A stretch of 64,000 nucleotides of DNA from Ilyonectria destructans (lineage: Eukaryota; Ascomycota; Sordariomycetes; Hypocreales; Nectriaceae). The translations under genes and the position numbers were made by a program. The stretch covers positions 806,001-870,000 of the forward strand of contig JAHEWK010000016.1 in the NCBI GenBank assembly GCA_020740775.1, written 5' to 3'. The notes beneath the pieces are model-generated. The model was given only the letters and a program-made list of their open reading frames with translations, did no database searches and was not told the DNA's origin. Of the stretch, positions 43,974 to 53,668 are shown in pieces (within the stretch, counting starts at the first letter, position 1; each line of letters starts with the position of its first letter).

Positions 43974-45567
43974 TTACTTACTCGACAGGGCGGTAACACC
44001 GGGCAGCTCCTTGCCCTCAAGGAGCTCCAGGGAAGCACCACCTCCGGTCGAGACGTGGCTGAGCTTGTCCTCGGCCTCGTACTTCTTGGCGACGGTAGCA
44101 GTGTCACCACCGCCGATGATGACAATCTTGCCCTTGTTCTGACAGCCGTCGACAACGGCGTCGAGGGTGGCCTTGGTGCCCTTGGCGAAGGCGTCGAACT
44201 CGAAGACACCGGCGGGGCCGTTCCAGAGGATGGTCTTGGCATCGGCAATAGCCTCCTCGTAGAGAACAACACTCTTCTCGCCGCAGTCCAGGCCCATCCA
44301 GCCGTCGGGGATACCGTCAGCGTCGGTGGCGTAGCCGGTCTCGGCATCAGGGGCAAACTTGTTGGCGGTGATGTAGTCGACGGGCAGGACAATCTTGACA
44401 CCCTTGGCCTCGGCCTTCTTGACGAGGTCGCCGACAATCTTGGCGCCGGCCTCATCGAAGAGGGAGCCACCGATGGAGACGTTCTCAAGGGTCTTCTTGA
44501 AGGTAAAGGCCATGCCACCGCAGATGATGAGGGTGTTGACCTTGTCCAGCAGGTTGTCGATGAGCTGGATCTTGTCGGAGACCTTCGCACCACCGAGGAT
44601 GGCAAGGAAGGGACGCTCAGGAGCCTCGATGACCTTGGCGAAGTAGTCGAGCTCCTTCTTCATGAGGAAGCCAGCAGCCTTCTGGGGGAGGTTGACACCA
44701 ACCATGGAGGAGTGGGCACGGTGGGCAGTGCCGAAAGCGTCGTCTGGAGGATTGTTAGCATCATACGAGACATGGTGGCATGGGAGATGGAAGCTACTTA
44801 CTGACGTAGACATCACCAAGAGCGGTCAGACCCTGGCGGAAGAGCTCAACCTGGGCCTTGTCGGCCTTGGTCTTGTTGCCCTCCTTGTCCTTGGAGCTGC
44901 CCTCCTCCTCAATGTGGAAGCGGAGGTTCTCGAGGAGGATGACGGCACCATCCTCGGCGCCGTTGACAAGGGCCTCGACCTCGGGGCCGACGGAATCGGG
45001 AGCGAAGGTGACGGACTTGCCGAGCAGCTTCTCGAGCTCGCCGACGACGGGGCGGAGGGTGTACTTGGGGTTGGGGGCACCGTTGGGACGGCCGAGGTGG
45101 GACATCAGGATGACGGCCTTGGCGCCGTTGTCAAGGGCATACTTGATGGTGGGCAGGGCACCGACGATGCGCTGGTTGTTGGTGACGTTGGACTCGGCGT
45201 CGAGGGGGACGTTGAAATCGACCTGGGAAATATCGTGTTAGCTTCATCATGAGGAAAAGTAACGCGGGGCAGAGCTTGGGACGTGGGCGGGGCGATGGGT
45301 GGGCAGACGGGTGGTTTTTGCTTGTGATGGAGAAGATGTGATGCTTGTAAGGGCCCGATGAAGGGATTGACTTGATGATTGACGCGTCAAAGCCCCCGAG
45401 AACGAAGCCCAGAGAGGCAGCTTCCCACAGTCACATCATGATGTCGCGCATCATGAAAGATTGTGATGGCGGGGCAACGCGACAAGGCGATGGTGACTTA
45501 CTCGGATCAGGACCCTCTTGCCCTTGACGTCAACGTCGGTGATGGAGAGCTTGTTGGACAGAGACAT
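43974..45567 (-). CDS. PGK1: Phosphoglycerate kinase
   Basis: Three exons: 45567-45502 (22 codons), 45222-44802 and 44743-43974 (1257 nt, 418 aa, the normal length). Introns are 279 and 58 bp; the first is the longest intron in the window. Motifs in order: [16 protein letters not shown] (substrate-binding, split by intron 1), [43 protein letters not shown], and the nucleotide-binding [26 protein letters not shown] and [15 protein letters not shown]. The enzyme transfers phosphate between 1,3-bisphosphoglycerate and ATP in glycolysis, in the cytosol. Codon use is strongly biased to C-ending codons, as expected for a highly expressed gene. A pyrimidine-rich tract lies just upstream on the coding strand (45637-45680). 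Confidence 0.97.
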
Positions 45568-47031
45568 GGCTGCGACCTCTGGCGGATTCGTGTATGTGGT
45601 GATGGAAGATGTCGAGAGAGGGAGTGGTCTGATAGCGGAAGAGAAGAAGAGGGAGGAGGAGGAGGAAGAGGAAGAAGAAGTGCCTCTGTTGACTAGGTGG
45701 GGGAGGGGAAGCAGATGACGGCGGGGTCGTGTCGAGGCCAGCCGCGAGGGCACGGGCTGCGACCGCTGGAGCAAGATGCGCTGTAGCGGTCTTGGCCCGG
45801 CCTTCCAGCGCCTGTAGAGTGCCCCCCAGCAGGCCAGTGGTGCGGTGTGGTACCGGTGTGCCGTGGTGTGGTGGTGTGGTGTGGTGTCGGGTGTGCTCTC
45901 GGTGATGTTGGGGAGCTAACATGGTGACCCCAGCGCTGCCCGTAGTGGCTGCAGCAACTGGCTCTTTGGTGGGGTTGCTGCTGTCTACAGGGAGTTGAGA
46001 GACGAGAGGAGTGGGGGTTCCGCTGGCTGGCGTGACGTGACGCTGATGCTATGGTACAACCACCTTCAACTGAGGCTGAGACCCACGCAAAAATCACTCA
46101 GGTCGTCGCCTTGGCCGCCGACGGACGCTGCTCGGCCACATGCCGTGAGGACGCCTTCCCGGGCCCATCCGGGTTCTGGCGATGCGGCAATGCCGGGCTG
46201 CAGCTGCGGGACACCGCCGCGGGATGCGGATGTAGACGCCTGACTTCCCCGGGTCACTGTGTTTTCGTTGCCCAAGATCCAACCGCTAACGAGAGGGATC
46301 TGGCGGCGTGCGGGTGGATCACTCAACATGACATACGGGACGTCGCCAAGACCACCGTGATAGAGCGGCCAAGGTCGGGTTGGCCTCATCCATGCTTCAA
46401 AGATACATAACGGCTATTGGCTGAGTTGCGGGACAAGGGAGATCCCATCGCGGGCCGAGGGAATGAAGCATCATCGACCGGGTAATGGTAGCTAGCTCCA
46501 TGCCAGACCCGCCCAAGACGACAACCCAACCTTGTTTGGAGGCGAGCTCACGCATCATGCAACGTACCACATCCTGATATCGGTGAATTCTTTCCTTCAT
46601 TCTATCTTGCCATCCATGTAACCCATCCACTTGTCAAATATATTGCAATCGGCCCTTGTTGTGAGCCCCTTGTTAGTCCCATGAACCGTGACCAGAACTA
46701 GCCAAGGCCAGCCCCAACCGGATGCCTCAAGACTCCCCAAACGCCATGCCCTCGTGCAAGCCTGTCGAGAACCAGAGAACCAGAGACCCAAAACCCAAAC
46801 CTAAGAAGCAAAGTAACCGATGGGAGGCCAGATCTCCCGTCGATGCTCCAAGAGAATGCAAGCAACCCCTCTACCAGGTAGAAACCGCTGGAAAATGGAC
46901 TAGCCCGAAATGAACCAGGGCAGTCGAGCCACAGCACCTTCCCATCATCTCTGTCTCATAGAGGATGATGATGAGTATTGAATTTATAACATAGAGAAGC
47001 ATCCGTCTTTTGTCCGGATATGAATCGTCTC
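45568..47031. other. Intergenic, 1.5 kb
   Basis: This contains the PGK promoter with its CT tract and GTGGT/GGTGT repeats at about 45840-45892, then the 3' flank of the Mpv17-like gene. No gene is recognised. Confidence 0.4.
45637..45680 (-). promoter_or_regulatory. CT-rich tract upstream of PGK1
   Basis: On the PGK coding strand this is a 44-nt run of only C and T, 70-113 nt before the start codon. CT blocks near the transcription start are typical of highly expressed glycolytic genes in fungi, so it probably marks the transcription start region. Confidence 0.55.
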
Positions 47032-47886
47032 CTACTCGTCAGAAGCGTTTGTCAGGGACAGATACGCAGTCCAAGCAATACCAATCGTCGACACAAAGGG
47101 CTACAAGTTATTAGCATCAAGACCCAGCATCGAAAATCGTCTCCAGAGCAACTTACAAGCTGGTACTGAACAGGCATGAGGCGGAAGTTGACAATCTGCA
47201 CCGCCGGCCAGACGACATAGTTGGCCTTGAGGGTGGGAATATACATGTCCTTCAGCTTGTGGGTAACAGCACGACGACCACCACCTTCGGCGACAGTCAT
47301 GGCTGTGAAGAAGATACCAACACCAAAAGGCGCAAATATGAGCTGGTCAAAAGCGACTCGCTTCATGGCAGGTCCAAAGGCGCTGGTCTTGGTGATGGGG
47401 AAGATGCGCTCGAGGAATCGGAACCACTTGAACTGGACGGGCGCCATGCAGAAACCGTATGCCATGAATCGGGTCAGGCGCTCGAAATCGAAGGTGGGAG
47501 GCAGGGCCTTGGAGTTGGGGACGAGGCCACGGTCGTAGACGGAGCCCTTGCGATCGAGATCGGAGAGGGGGATAGACATGCCGTCGTCCTTGTCATTGGG
47601 CCTGAGCAGAGATCGCTGTCGAAAGGCAGTAATGGTCTGGGCAACAGTATCGGCAATACCACCAAGGATGGCGTTGGTGACCATCATGGTCATCACTATT
47701 GAGAACGAATTCTACGTCAGCAAATGTAAAGCAATTATGAAGCAATTGTGCGAGGGAGAGGTCGGCATCGATCGCTCGGTCGGTCGCTGGAAATCGGGAC
47801 GGCTGGGAAGGGGATAGCTGTCACGTACGTGGTCGCTCGTCATAGTACGAGTTGAATCTGGCCGTGAGCCGAGCAGCGAGTGCCAT
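47032..47886 (-). CDS. Mpv17/PMP22-family membrane protein
   Basis: Three exons: 47886-47829, 47695-47157 and 47100-47032 (666 nt, 221 aa). Introns are 133 bp (GTACGT donor, GCTGACG branch) and 56 bp. The start gives MALAARLTARFNSYYDERPLMTMMVTNAILGGIADTVAQ, the typical fungal N-terminus in which the first helix begins. Three or four membrane spans follow. The family signature is near the end: LKANYVVWPAVQIVNFRLMPVQYQLPFVSTIGIAWTAYLSL, which restores only when intron 2 is removed. A polar insert (~45-85) is usual in ascomycete members. Relatives (Sym1, Mpv17, PMP22) sit in the mitochondrial inner or peroxisomal membrane and may form small-solute channels; the exact organelle cannot be told. 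Confidence 0.9.
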
Positions 47887-49619
47887 CTCGATGAGGAAGA
47901 CGATGGTGTGGAGGAGAGGCTGTGCAGGTCAGGAATTGTCAGCATCGAGCGGGATTGATATGGATTTAGAGTGTCGATGGGAATTGAGGTGAGGCGACTG
48001 GGGAATAGTGTTGATGGAAGAAATGGTGGATTTGAGATGTTGAATAGGGAAGATGGAGAAGCAGTTGAGGAGGCTAGGCAATAGGTGGCAACGGATCTCC
48101 AAACAGTAGCAGGGTTGGCGGCTGTGGTGGTGTAGATAACAGCCACCTCCACGTGCGGCTGCGGAGGCGGAGGTAGAGCAGCGACAGGAAAAGGGCAAAA
48201 CCTACAACCCGTCCGTAGATGTATTTGCTGTTGATAGAGCGAGTGAATCGCTTCATGGTCTGTTGCAACGCCATGGTGACTGCGAGCCTGGGGGCGTCGG
48301 TGTCGTCTGGGCTATCGAAATGGAAAACGTGCAAAGGGCGAGAAGTGGCAATGACGACTCCGGTCAAGGGCGGATTTTCGATGACGACAGTCACGCGCAC
48401 AGTCTGTGCTCTCGGTGTGCCTTGGAAGGGCGGCGGGGCTCGATGTCGCTCTCGTCGTCGTCGGTTCGCGCCTGTAAAGTTGACGATGCCGAATGTCGAT
48501 GCAGAAGATGGAAATGATGGAGGAGGGGACGAGGGAGAAACGCAGCCAAGGTGGGATTTCAGGAAAAGTCATGCGACCGGGGAAGGAGCGTGTGCTCGTC
48601 CGGCCAGCCTCCTTCCTTCCTTTGCATCCTTTACGACATCGTATACTGTGTATACCGTGTTGCGTCAGTGGTGGCTGCGATGCGTGCGCACAGTGTGGAT
48701 GGGAGGCAGTGCTGTCCGGGCACCCTCCGGAATAGCATACTTTAGCGCCGTTTCGCATTGGTGCAGCGCCTGCCAACCGCCAACAGCCAACTGAAGCCAC
48801 TGGAGCCAACTGCAGCATATGCGACTTGTCGAGGGCATCAAGCACTGTGCGCATTCCGCAGTGAAACCTTGATGCTCGCTCTCTGAGACACACAGTATAT
48901 CCATGACGATGCCGCCCTTGATTTTGATTCTCTTCATGCGCACACGAAGTTTTCTTTTCTCGCCTCCCTTTTTTTACTGCTAAGCCCGAGATCGGCCGTC
49001 CTTGCATCATTTCGCCCTTCACTCATTATCAAGCGAGACAAGGCAAGCTGTAGCCTGCAGATGTGTGGACCAGGGTTCCATCCAAATCCATGTTATCCCC
49101 ACATGAACTGACATGTGCGGAGTCCCGTCGGATCCGAGAGTCCGGTCGTAACTTGATTACGGTATTGCCATTAATTATACGTTAGAGACTACATTGGAGG
49201 CACCTTAGGTAGCAGGCTTTAGACCTTAGCGCTTGGCAATATAAATAAAAAAATACCACTTAGTGTGTACTGTGTCGTATGCAGTCGACAAACTTTGAGT
49301 TGTGCTGACGACGCAACCACAAGGGGAAATTGGTGGCACAGGATACCGCCAAGAATTAAGGATGCGTATGTCAAGCCCGCTGTATAATTCACATTACGGG
49401 ATGAGAGTAGATATTGTAGACTCAAGAACAACTTACTATACCGATGCCATTACCGAACCCCATTTATAAGCCCATCTTTTAACAACCATGTCCTACGTGG
49501 CCGGGTTCTCTCCTCCCTTGTCTCGTACCAATGTTGAATCATCCACACCTCAAGCTGCCTTTGCCAGCCCACAATGGGTATTTCCCCTCTTGTTGCTATA
49601 GCTCAAATAGCCGTGAAGA
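47887..49619. other. Intergenic, 1.7 kb
   Basis: It contains the Mpv17-like promoter and, at 49301-49558, copy A of a dispersed repeat listed separately. A minus-strand frame at 48272-48074 would encode a 66-residue peptide with one hydrophobic segment (MALQQTMKRF...GFALFLSLLYLRLR), but it has no supporting family and is not called. The part near 49150-49260 is AT-rich. Confidence 0.4.
49301..49558 (+). repeat. Dispersed direct repeat, copy A
   Basis: About 250 bp that match, with many base changes and small gaps, the sequence at 52971-53213 in the same orientation. Shared blocks include GTGGCACAGGATA, CCATTACCGAACCC, CGTGGCCGG, TCTCGTACCAA and CATCCACACCTCAAGCTG. It begins some 60 bp beyond the stop codon of the DUF6594 gene. 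Confidence 0.8.
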
Positions 49620-50687
49620 CTATTTTTTCTCGATAGCACTCCCAATAAAGACAACCTCCACAGCAGCGAACCTAAATACCCCAGTTAGCTCTCAGATTGG
49701 CTGCTCATACAGAAATTCTGGGATTGAAGCGCCACTCACGTAGCAGTCGCAGCAAAAATCTCAACCCTCTTAGCATTGCTGAAGACAGCCAACACGGTGG
49801 CGAACAAAACTGTAAATCCTAGAGTGACAAGAATTCGAATATTGGTAGATGGCAGAATGTTTAGGACGAAGATTGTAAGCACTGGTATAATGCAGGCGAG
49901 AATCGTGGTGCCAAAGTTGCTAATTCTGCTAACAACGCTTCTGCTGTACGAAGTATGACGGGAAATTTCGTCTACGGTCTCTCCGGTGTTGAGTCGATCT
50001 CCCATGAAGTGATGATAGGCTCGCAGAAGAACGTTTGAAACGAATCGACTGAATGAATCATCCTCCGTTGCTGTCGGCTGCAGGCACATGTACTGTCGCT
50101 TGTCGGCATCGCTCCAGGTTCCTATTTCGTGTTCTTCTAGGAAAGGGTGACCAAGGTTTTGGTCTCTGAGCCAGTCTTCGAGCATTTCGAGTTGCGAGCC
50201 CACTGGAGAGCCAATGTGATTCAGTTGCGATACTGCTTGAATTTAGACTAGAATACGGTCGCATGCTGATTACTGACTTTGTATAGCTAACTCATCTATC
50301 GTCGCAATACGGTTTTTAGTGATTGTAATATCCAGATGACGCAGTGAGTTTTGGATCGCGTCATTACGTACTGTATTCCCTGAGCTTTCCCCGTATTTTC
50401 TCTAGTAACTGAAACTGATGGCTATTTCTGTCTCGAGACAGCCTGAAGTTTCTGGCATAATGAGATGGGCTGACGGCTTGATCTCCCTGGGCCGTGGAAG
50501 CGCTGTGGACTGTGTCATTGTCTGCACGGGTGGTAATGCGCAGTTCAACTTCTAGTTGGACAATTTCTGCTTGAAGCGCAAGAAGGCTAAGAATATTCAG
50601 GCTATCGAAACGGCGAAAGATGGCAACGTCCTTCTCCCTTGCCATCAAATTCGCCAGTCTCGGATACCCTTTTGGCTGATAGCCCAT
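49620..50687 (-). CDS. DUF6594-family membrane protein
   Basis: Four exons: 50687-50372, 50295-50278 (an 18-nt micro-exon), 50232-49740 and 49671-49620 (879 nt, 292 aa). Introns are 76 bp (GTACGT, CACTAAAAAC, GATAG), 45 bp (GTCAGT, TCTAAAT, GCAG) and 68 bp. The start at 50687 gives MGYQPKGYPRLANLMAREKDVAIFRRFDSLNILSLLALQAEI, the family N-terminal signature. The micro-exon restores LREYNELAIQISQLNHIGSPVGSQLEMLEDWL, which matches the family's usual spacing. The C-terminal third holds three hydrophobic spans (GTTILACIIPVLTIFVLNIL, ILVTLGFTVLFATVLAVFS and the last, VEIFAATATFAAVEVVFIG, completed only by exon 4). The family is fungal-specific and of unknown function. It is divergent from the retropepsin-like gene at 51214. 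Confidence 0.82.
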
Positions 50688-51213
50688 GTTGGCGGTGGCT
50701 GATTTGTAGGAGGAAGGCCTTGGTTTGGCATGAGACACAAGAACGGAAAGTGTTGGCGACCAGGCTGCAGGCCAAAGAGTAGGCAAAAGTAGGCAAATTT
50801 GAGGCAAACCAAACTCCGTCGCGGTGGCTTGCATGAGGGCGCTTAGCTATTGATCAGCTCCAAGATTTTGGTCGCATATACCATTTTATTGGACAAGAGT
50901 GCGAGACAAGAGGCGAATCGTTAGGCAGATGCCAGATTTCTGCAGGCCTAACCACGTCGCGTGCATAAAGGCGTTCAGCTCATTGCCCAACCTGGATTTC
51001 AACCATAGACACAAGATTAGACCGCGAGCTGAAACAGTACCGCGTTCTTCTCGAACCGTGATTGGTGGCCTGGTCAGATTTCAATCATGGAAATTGTTTC
51101 TCGAGACTTCTTAAAGTCGAGAGAGCCTGCTCCCTGAAGTAAAGGAAATCAAATCCTTTTCTGCAAAAAGTAGGCGGTGACCGTTGTCTGACCTGACGTC
51201 GCAGCATATCACG
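50688..51213. other. Divergent promoter region
   Basis: 526 bp between the DUF6594 and retropepsin-like genes. No gene or repeat is recognised. Confidence 0.4.
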
Positions 51214-52708
51214 ATGGAGTCAACCCTTGTTGTCACGACTTCCATCCTGGCACTCGCATCAACGAGTGGCGCACTCACGACTTCTCTCCTGTCTTTGAAA
51301 CGCGACCTCACCCGGGCACCTGCCGCCCATTATTCATTACTGCGTGAAGTCGCTGTCCTGCGAGATATCGTGGATGAATGCACGCACACGCTCGACGGTC
51401 TATCGCAAGTCCCCGTCCATATTCGTCAAACGCTTATATCATGTTTCGAGGCTGGGGAGAAGGTTCACATCTTACTCGAAATGCGCAAGTTTGTATCACC
51501 AAGGGTTGGCGCCGCAGACTTCCCTGGCTGGCTTCCTGCCTTCAAGTTATACACGTACTCAAGGGAAAAGGATTTGGCAGGCGAAGTCAGTCAATTTCGG
51601 GAACGTGTGTACCTCTTACGGGACATGTGCTCTGAGTAAGGCCTTGATAGTTGACACCCTTGATGGCATGGGCTGATCCTCTACAGAATCAAGACTGGGA
51701 GCCAGCTTCTTGAAGCAAGGTACGTTGACTAAAAGGAAACGGAAAGCTAGTTGATTGTATTTCTAACCATTGCAATTACAGCGCAGCCATTTTCAAGTTG
51801 ATGAGCCTAACGGAGCATGAAAGTCACCTTACACGGGCGGAGCTCGAAACCCTCAGAAAGCGGATGTCGGAAAGGGACCAAAACGGTTGGACTGATCACG
51901 ACGACGACATAACTCATGGTGGTGGTCTGAGCCGATCCAACTCCGAGAGCGAGTTTGAAGCATTAAACGCAGCCCAAAAACCAAGCGAGGCGACCGAGAC
52001 AAACAAGACAAACGGGATCTTGTTGCGAAACCGACGCCAACCTCTTGCAGAGCAGGTGATGGCCTTGGTGAAATCGAACTACATTGTAGACGCTACAGTT
52101 TTGGTCGAAAACTCCACCAAACATGGCGGCCGACGATTCAACCAAGCGCCCGCCAACGTCCAATACTATCCCGGAAGGGTAAAACTCGACACCGGGTCTG
52201 AAGCCGACCTCGCATCTTTGCAGTATCTGCTAGATGCTGGTTTGAACAAGGATGACCTGACGCCAATCCCTGTCGCAAATCAATGTTAGGTCGAGGGCAT
52301 CGGCGGTACGCTTTTCACTCCACAATTCGAGGTCGAGCTGAGATGGTTCCGACACGGAGAACCGCGAACCAACAAAGACCGTTTCTTGGTTGTAGACCAG
52401 GCACCTTTTGATTTGTTGCTTTCCTCTAGACGCTTCGCCCAAGAGGCGAGACTGATATCTCTGCCGCTGATGCGGCGGAGAAAGCCAAGAGGTATGTTGT
52501 CCTTCAGCAAGATAACTAAAAGATTCCGAACAAGACTAACTCGTGTCCTGTCACAGAGGAAATTGCCAAGGAGCTCAAGGAGGAGAAGAAACGGATTGAA
52601 GCGGCAAACGCCTTGGAAGAACAAGAATACCAACAAGAGAGGGTGAGGAGAATGGAAATGGGACGGGTGTCAACCATCCACACGACGCATAATGACAACA
52701 TAGTCTAG
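51214..52708 (+). pseudogene. Retropepsin-like protein gene with NLR-type N-terminus, broken by an in-frame TAG
   Basis: Exons 51214-51635, 51687-51719 (33 nt), 51782-52491 and 52557-52708 join in a single frame of 439 codons. Introns are 51, 62 and 65 bp; introns 2 and 3 carry CTAAC branch sites. The N-terminal ~150 residues (MESTLVVTTSILALASTSGALTTSL...) are helical and resemble the N-terminal domains placed before NACHT/ankyrin modules in fungi, but none follows. The middle is polar. From about residue 300 comes an aspartic-protease-like half-domain: VKLDTGSEADLASL with the catalytic-type DTG, then VEGIGGT, FEVELRW and FLVVDQAPFDLLLSS. A TAG at 52287-52289 stops translation between ANQC and VEGIGGT. 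Sequence beyond it stays open and conserved-looking to the coiled-coil C-terminus, so the stop looks recent. CAG to TAG is one C-to-T change. Confidence 0.65.
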
Positions 52709-53668
52709 GTATGCCGGTGTTAGAGTTTGTAATTAACGGCTAGCTCTCCTACAGAATCAACACTGACGCAATATGCCCAGATCCTCTATTGCTACATGAT
52801 CCATAACGAGGGATTTTAATATACATTATCTACTGCGTTGCTTTTATATATTCAATTCTTATCCCAGGTTTCATTAATTTAAAGTCGACTTTTTATTAAT
52901 ATATGCTATAGTACCTTACTCTATTTCTTACTGAGTATTTTCTTTTTAACAGTAGCTAACTAATTTTGCGTTATACTGACCACTTAACCAAGAGGGGAAG
53001 TGGTGGCACAGGATATCGCCTAGAATGAACCCGCCGCATAATTCACATTATGGCGTAAGAGTAGACATCGTAGACTCAAGAATGCCCTGCTATAGCGATA
53101 CCATTACCGAACCCAATTTCTCAGCCAATCTTTTGACAGCCCTGTCCCACGTGGCCGGCTTCTCTCCTCCCTGGTCTCGTACCAATCAATCATCATCCAC
53201 ACCTCAAGCTGAGTCCTCACACCCGGCCCGGTACCGGATAGCCAAGATAGGGCGTTAAGCCTCATATCGTACTTTATTTTAGCGTCTCCGATACGGGCGT
53301 AGCTCCGATATTTTAAGCTCTCTTTTCTCCTTACCTGTACCAGCCTAATCTTGCCCAACCATCATGGTCCGCCTCGCAACTCTCCGGTGGAGAGACTTCC
53401 GGCGGGGTGCAGGAACCGCTGGATATAGGCCCAACATTTTCCCCGGAGCCCCCTATCATAGAGCTCCAACTGGTAGCGCTCGTCGTATAGAGCCCCTCAG
53501 CATGGCCGCAGCTGGCCATTGACCATCAGCTGCTACACCAGTGGGGTCGCGGGGGACGGAAATGCGGCCCTTGAAGCCGGTCCTATATGCTTAAAGAGCC
53601 CTCGTCAGCTCATTCTCAACGACCATTTCCCCGCAAACCTTCGGGCTACAACCAAGTACAACTAGTTG
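52709..53668. other. Intergenic with repeat copy B
   Basis: AT-rich sequence (52800-52960) precedes repeat copy B (52971-53213). Then follows the promoter of the GH31 gene, with a short palindrome CTCTCC-GGT-GGAGAG at 53383-53397. No gene is recognised. Confidence 0.4.
52971..53213 (+). repeat. Dispersed direct repeat, copy B
   Basis: It matches copy A at 49301-49558 in the same orientation, with both transitions and small indels. It starts about 260 bp past the retropepsin-like stop codon, so the two copies bracket the DUF6594/retropepsin-like gene pair. I see no coding capacity or terminal inverted repeats in it. Confidence 0.8.

Noticed and set aside
48074..48272. A 66-codon minus-strand frame with one hydrophobic segment upstream of the Mpv17-like gene
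   Set aside because: No family resemblance and no independent evidence; may be leader sequence of the Mpv17-like transcript.
50366..50372. Apparent 7-bp frameshift in the DUF6594 gene after LREY
   Set aside because: A model with a 76 bp intron, an 18 nt exon and a 45 bp intron restores the frame and gives better family-like sequence, so no frameshift is needed.
53383..53397. Short palindrome CTCTCC-GGT-GGAGAG upstream of the GH31 gene
   Set aside because: Only six base pairs per arm in spacer sequence; expected by chance at this scale.
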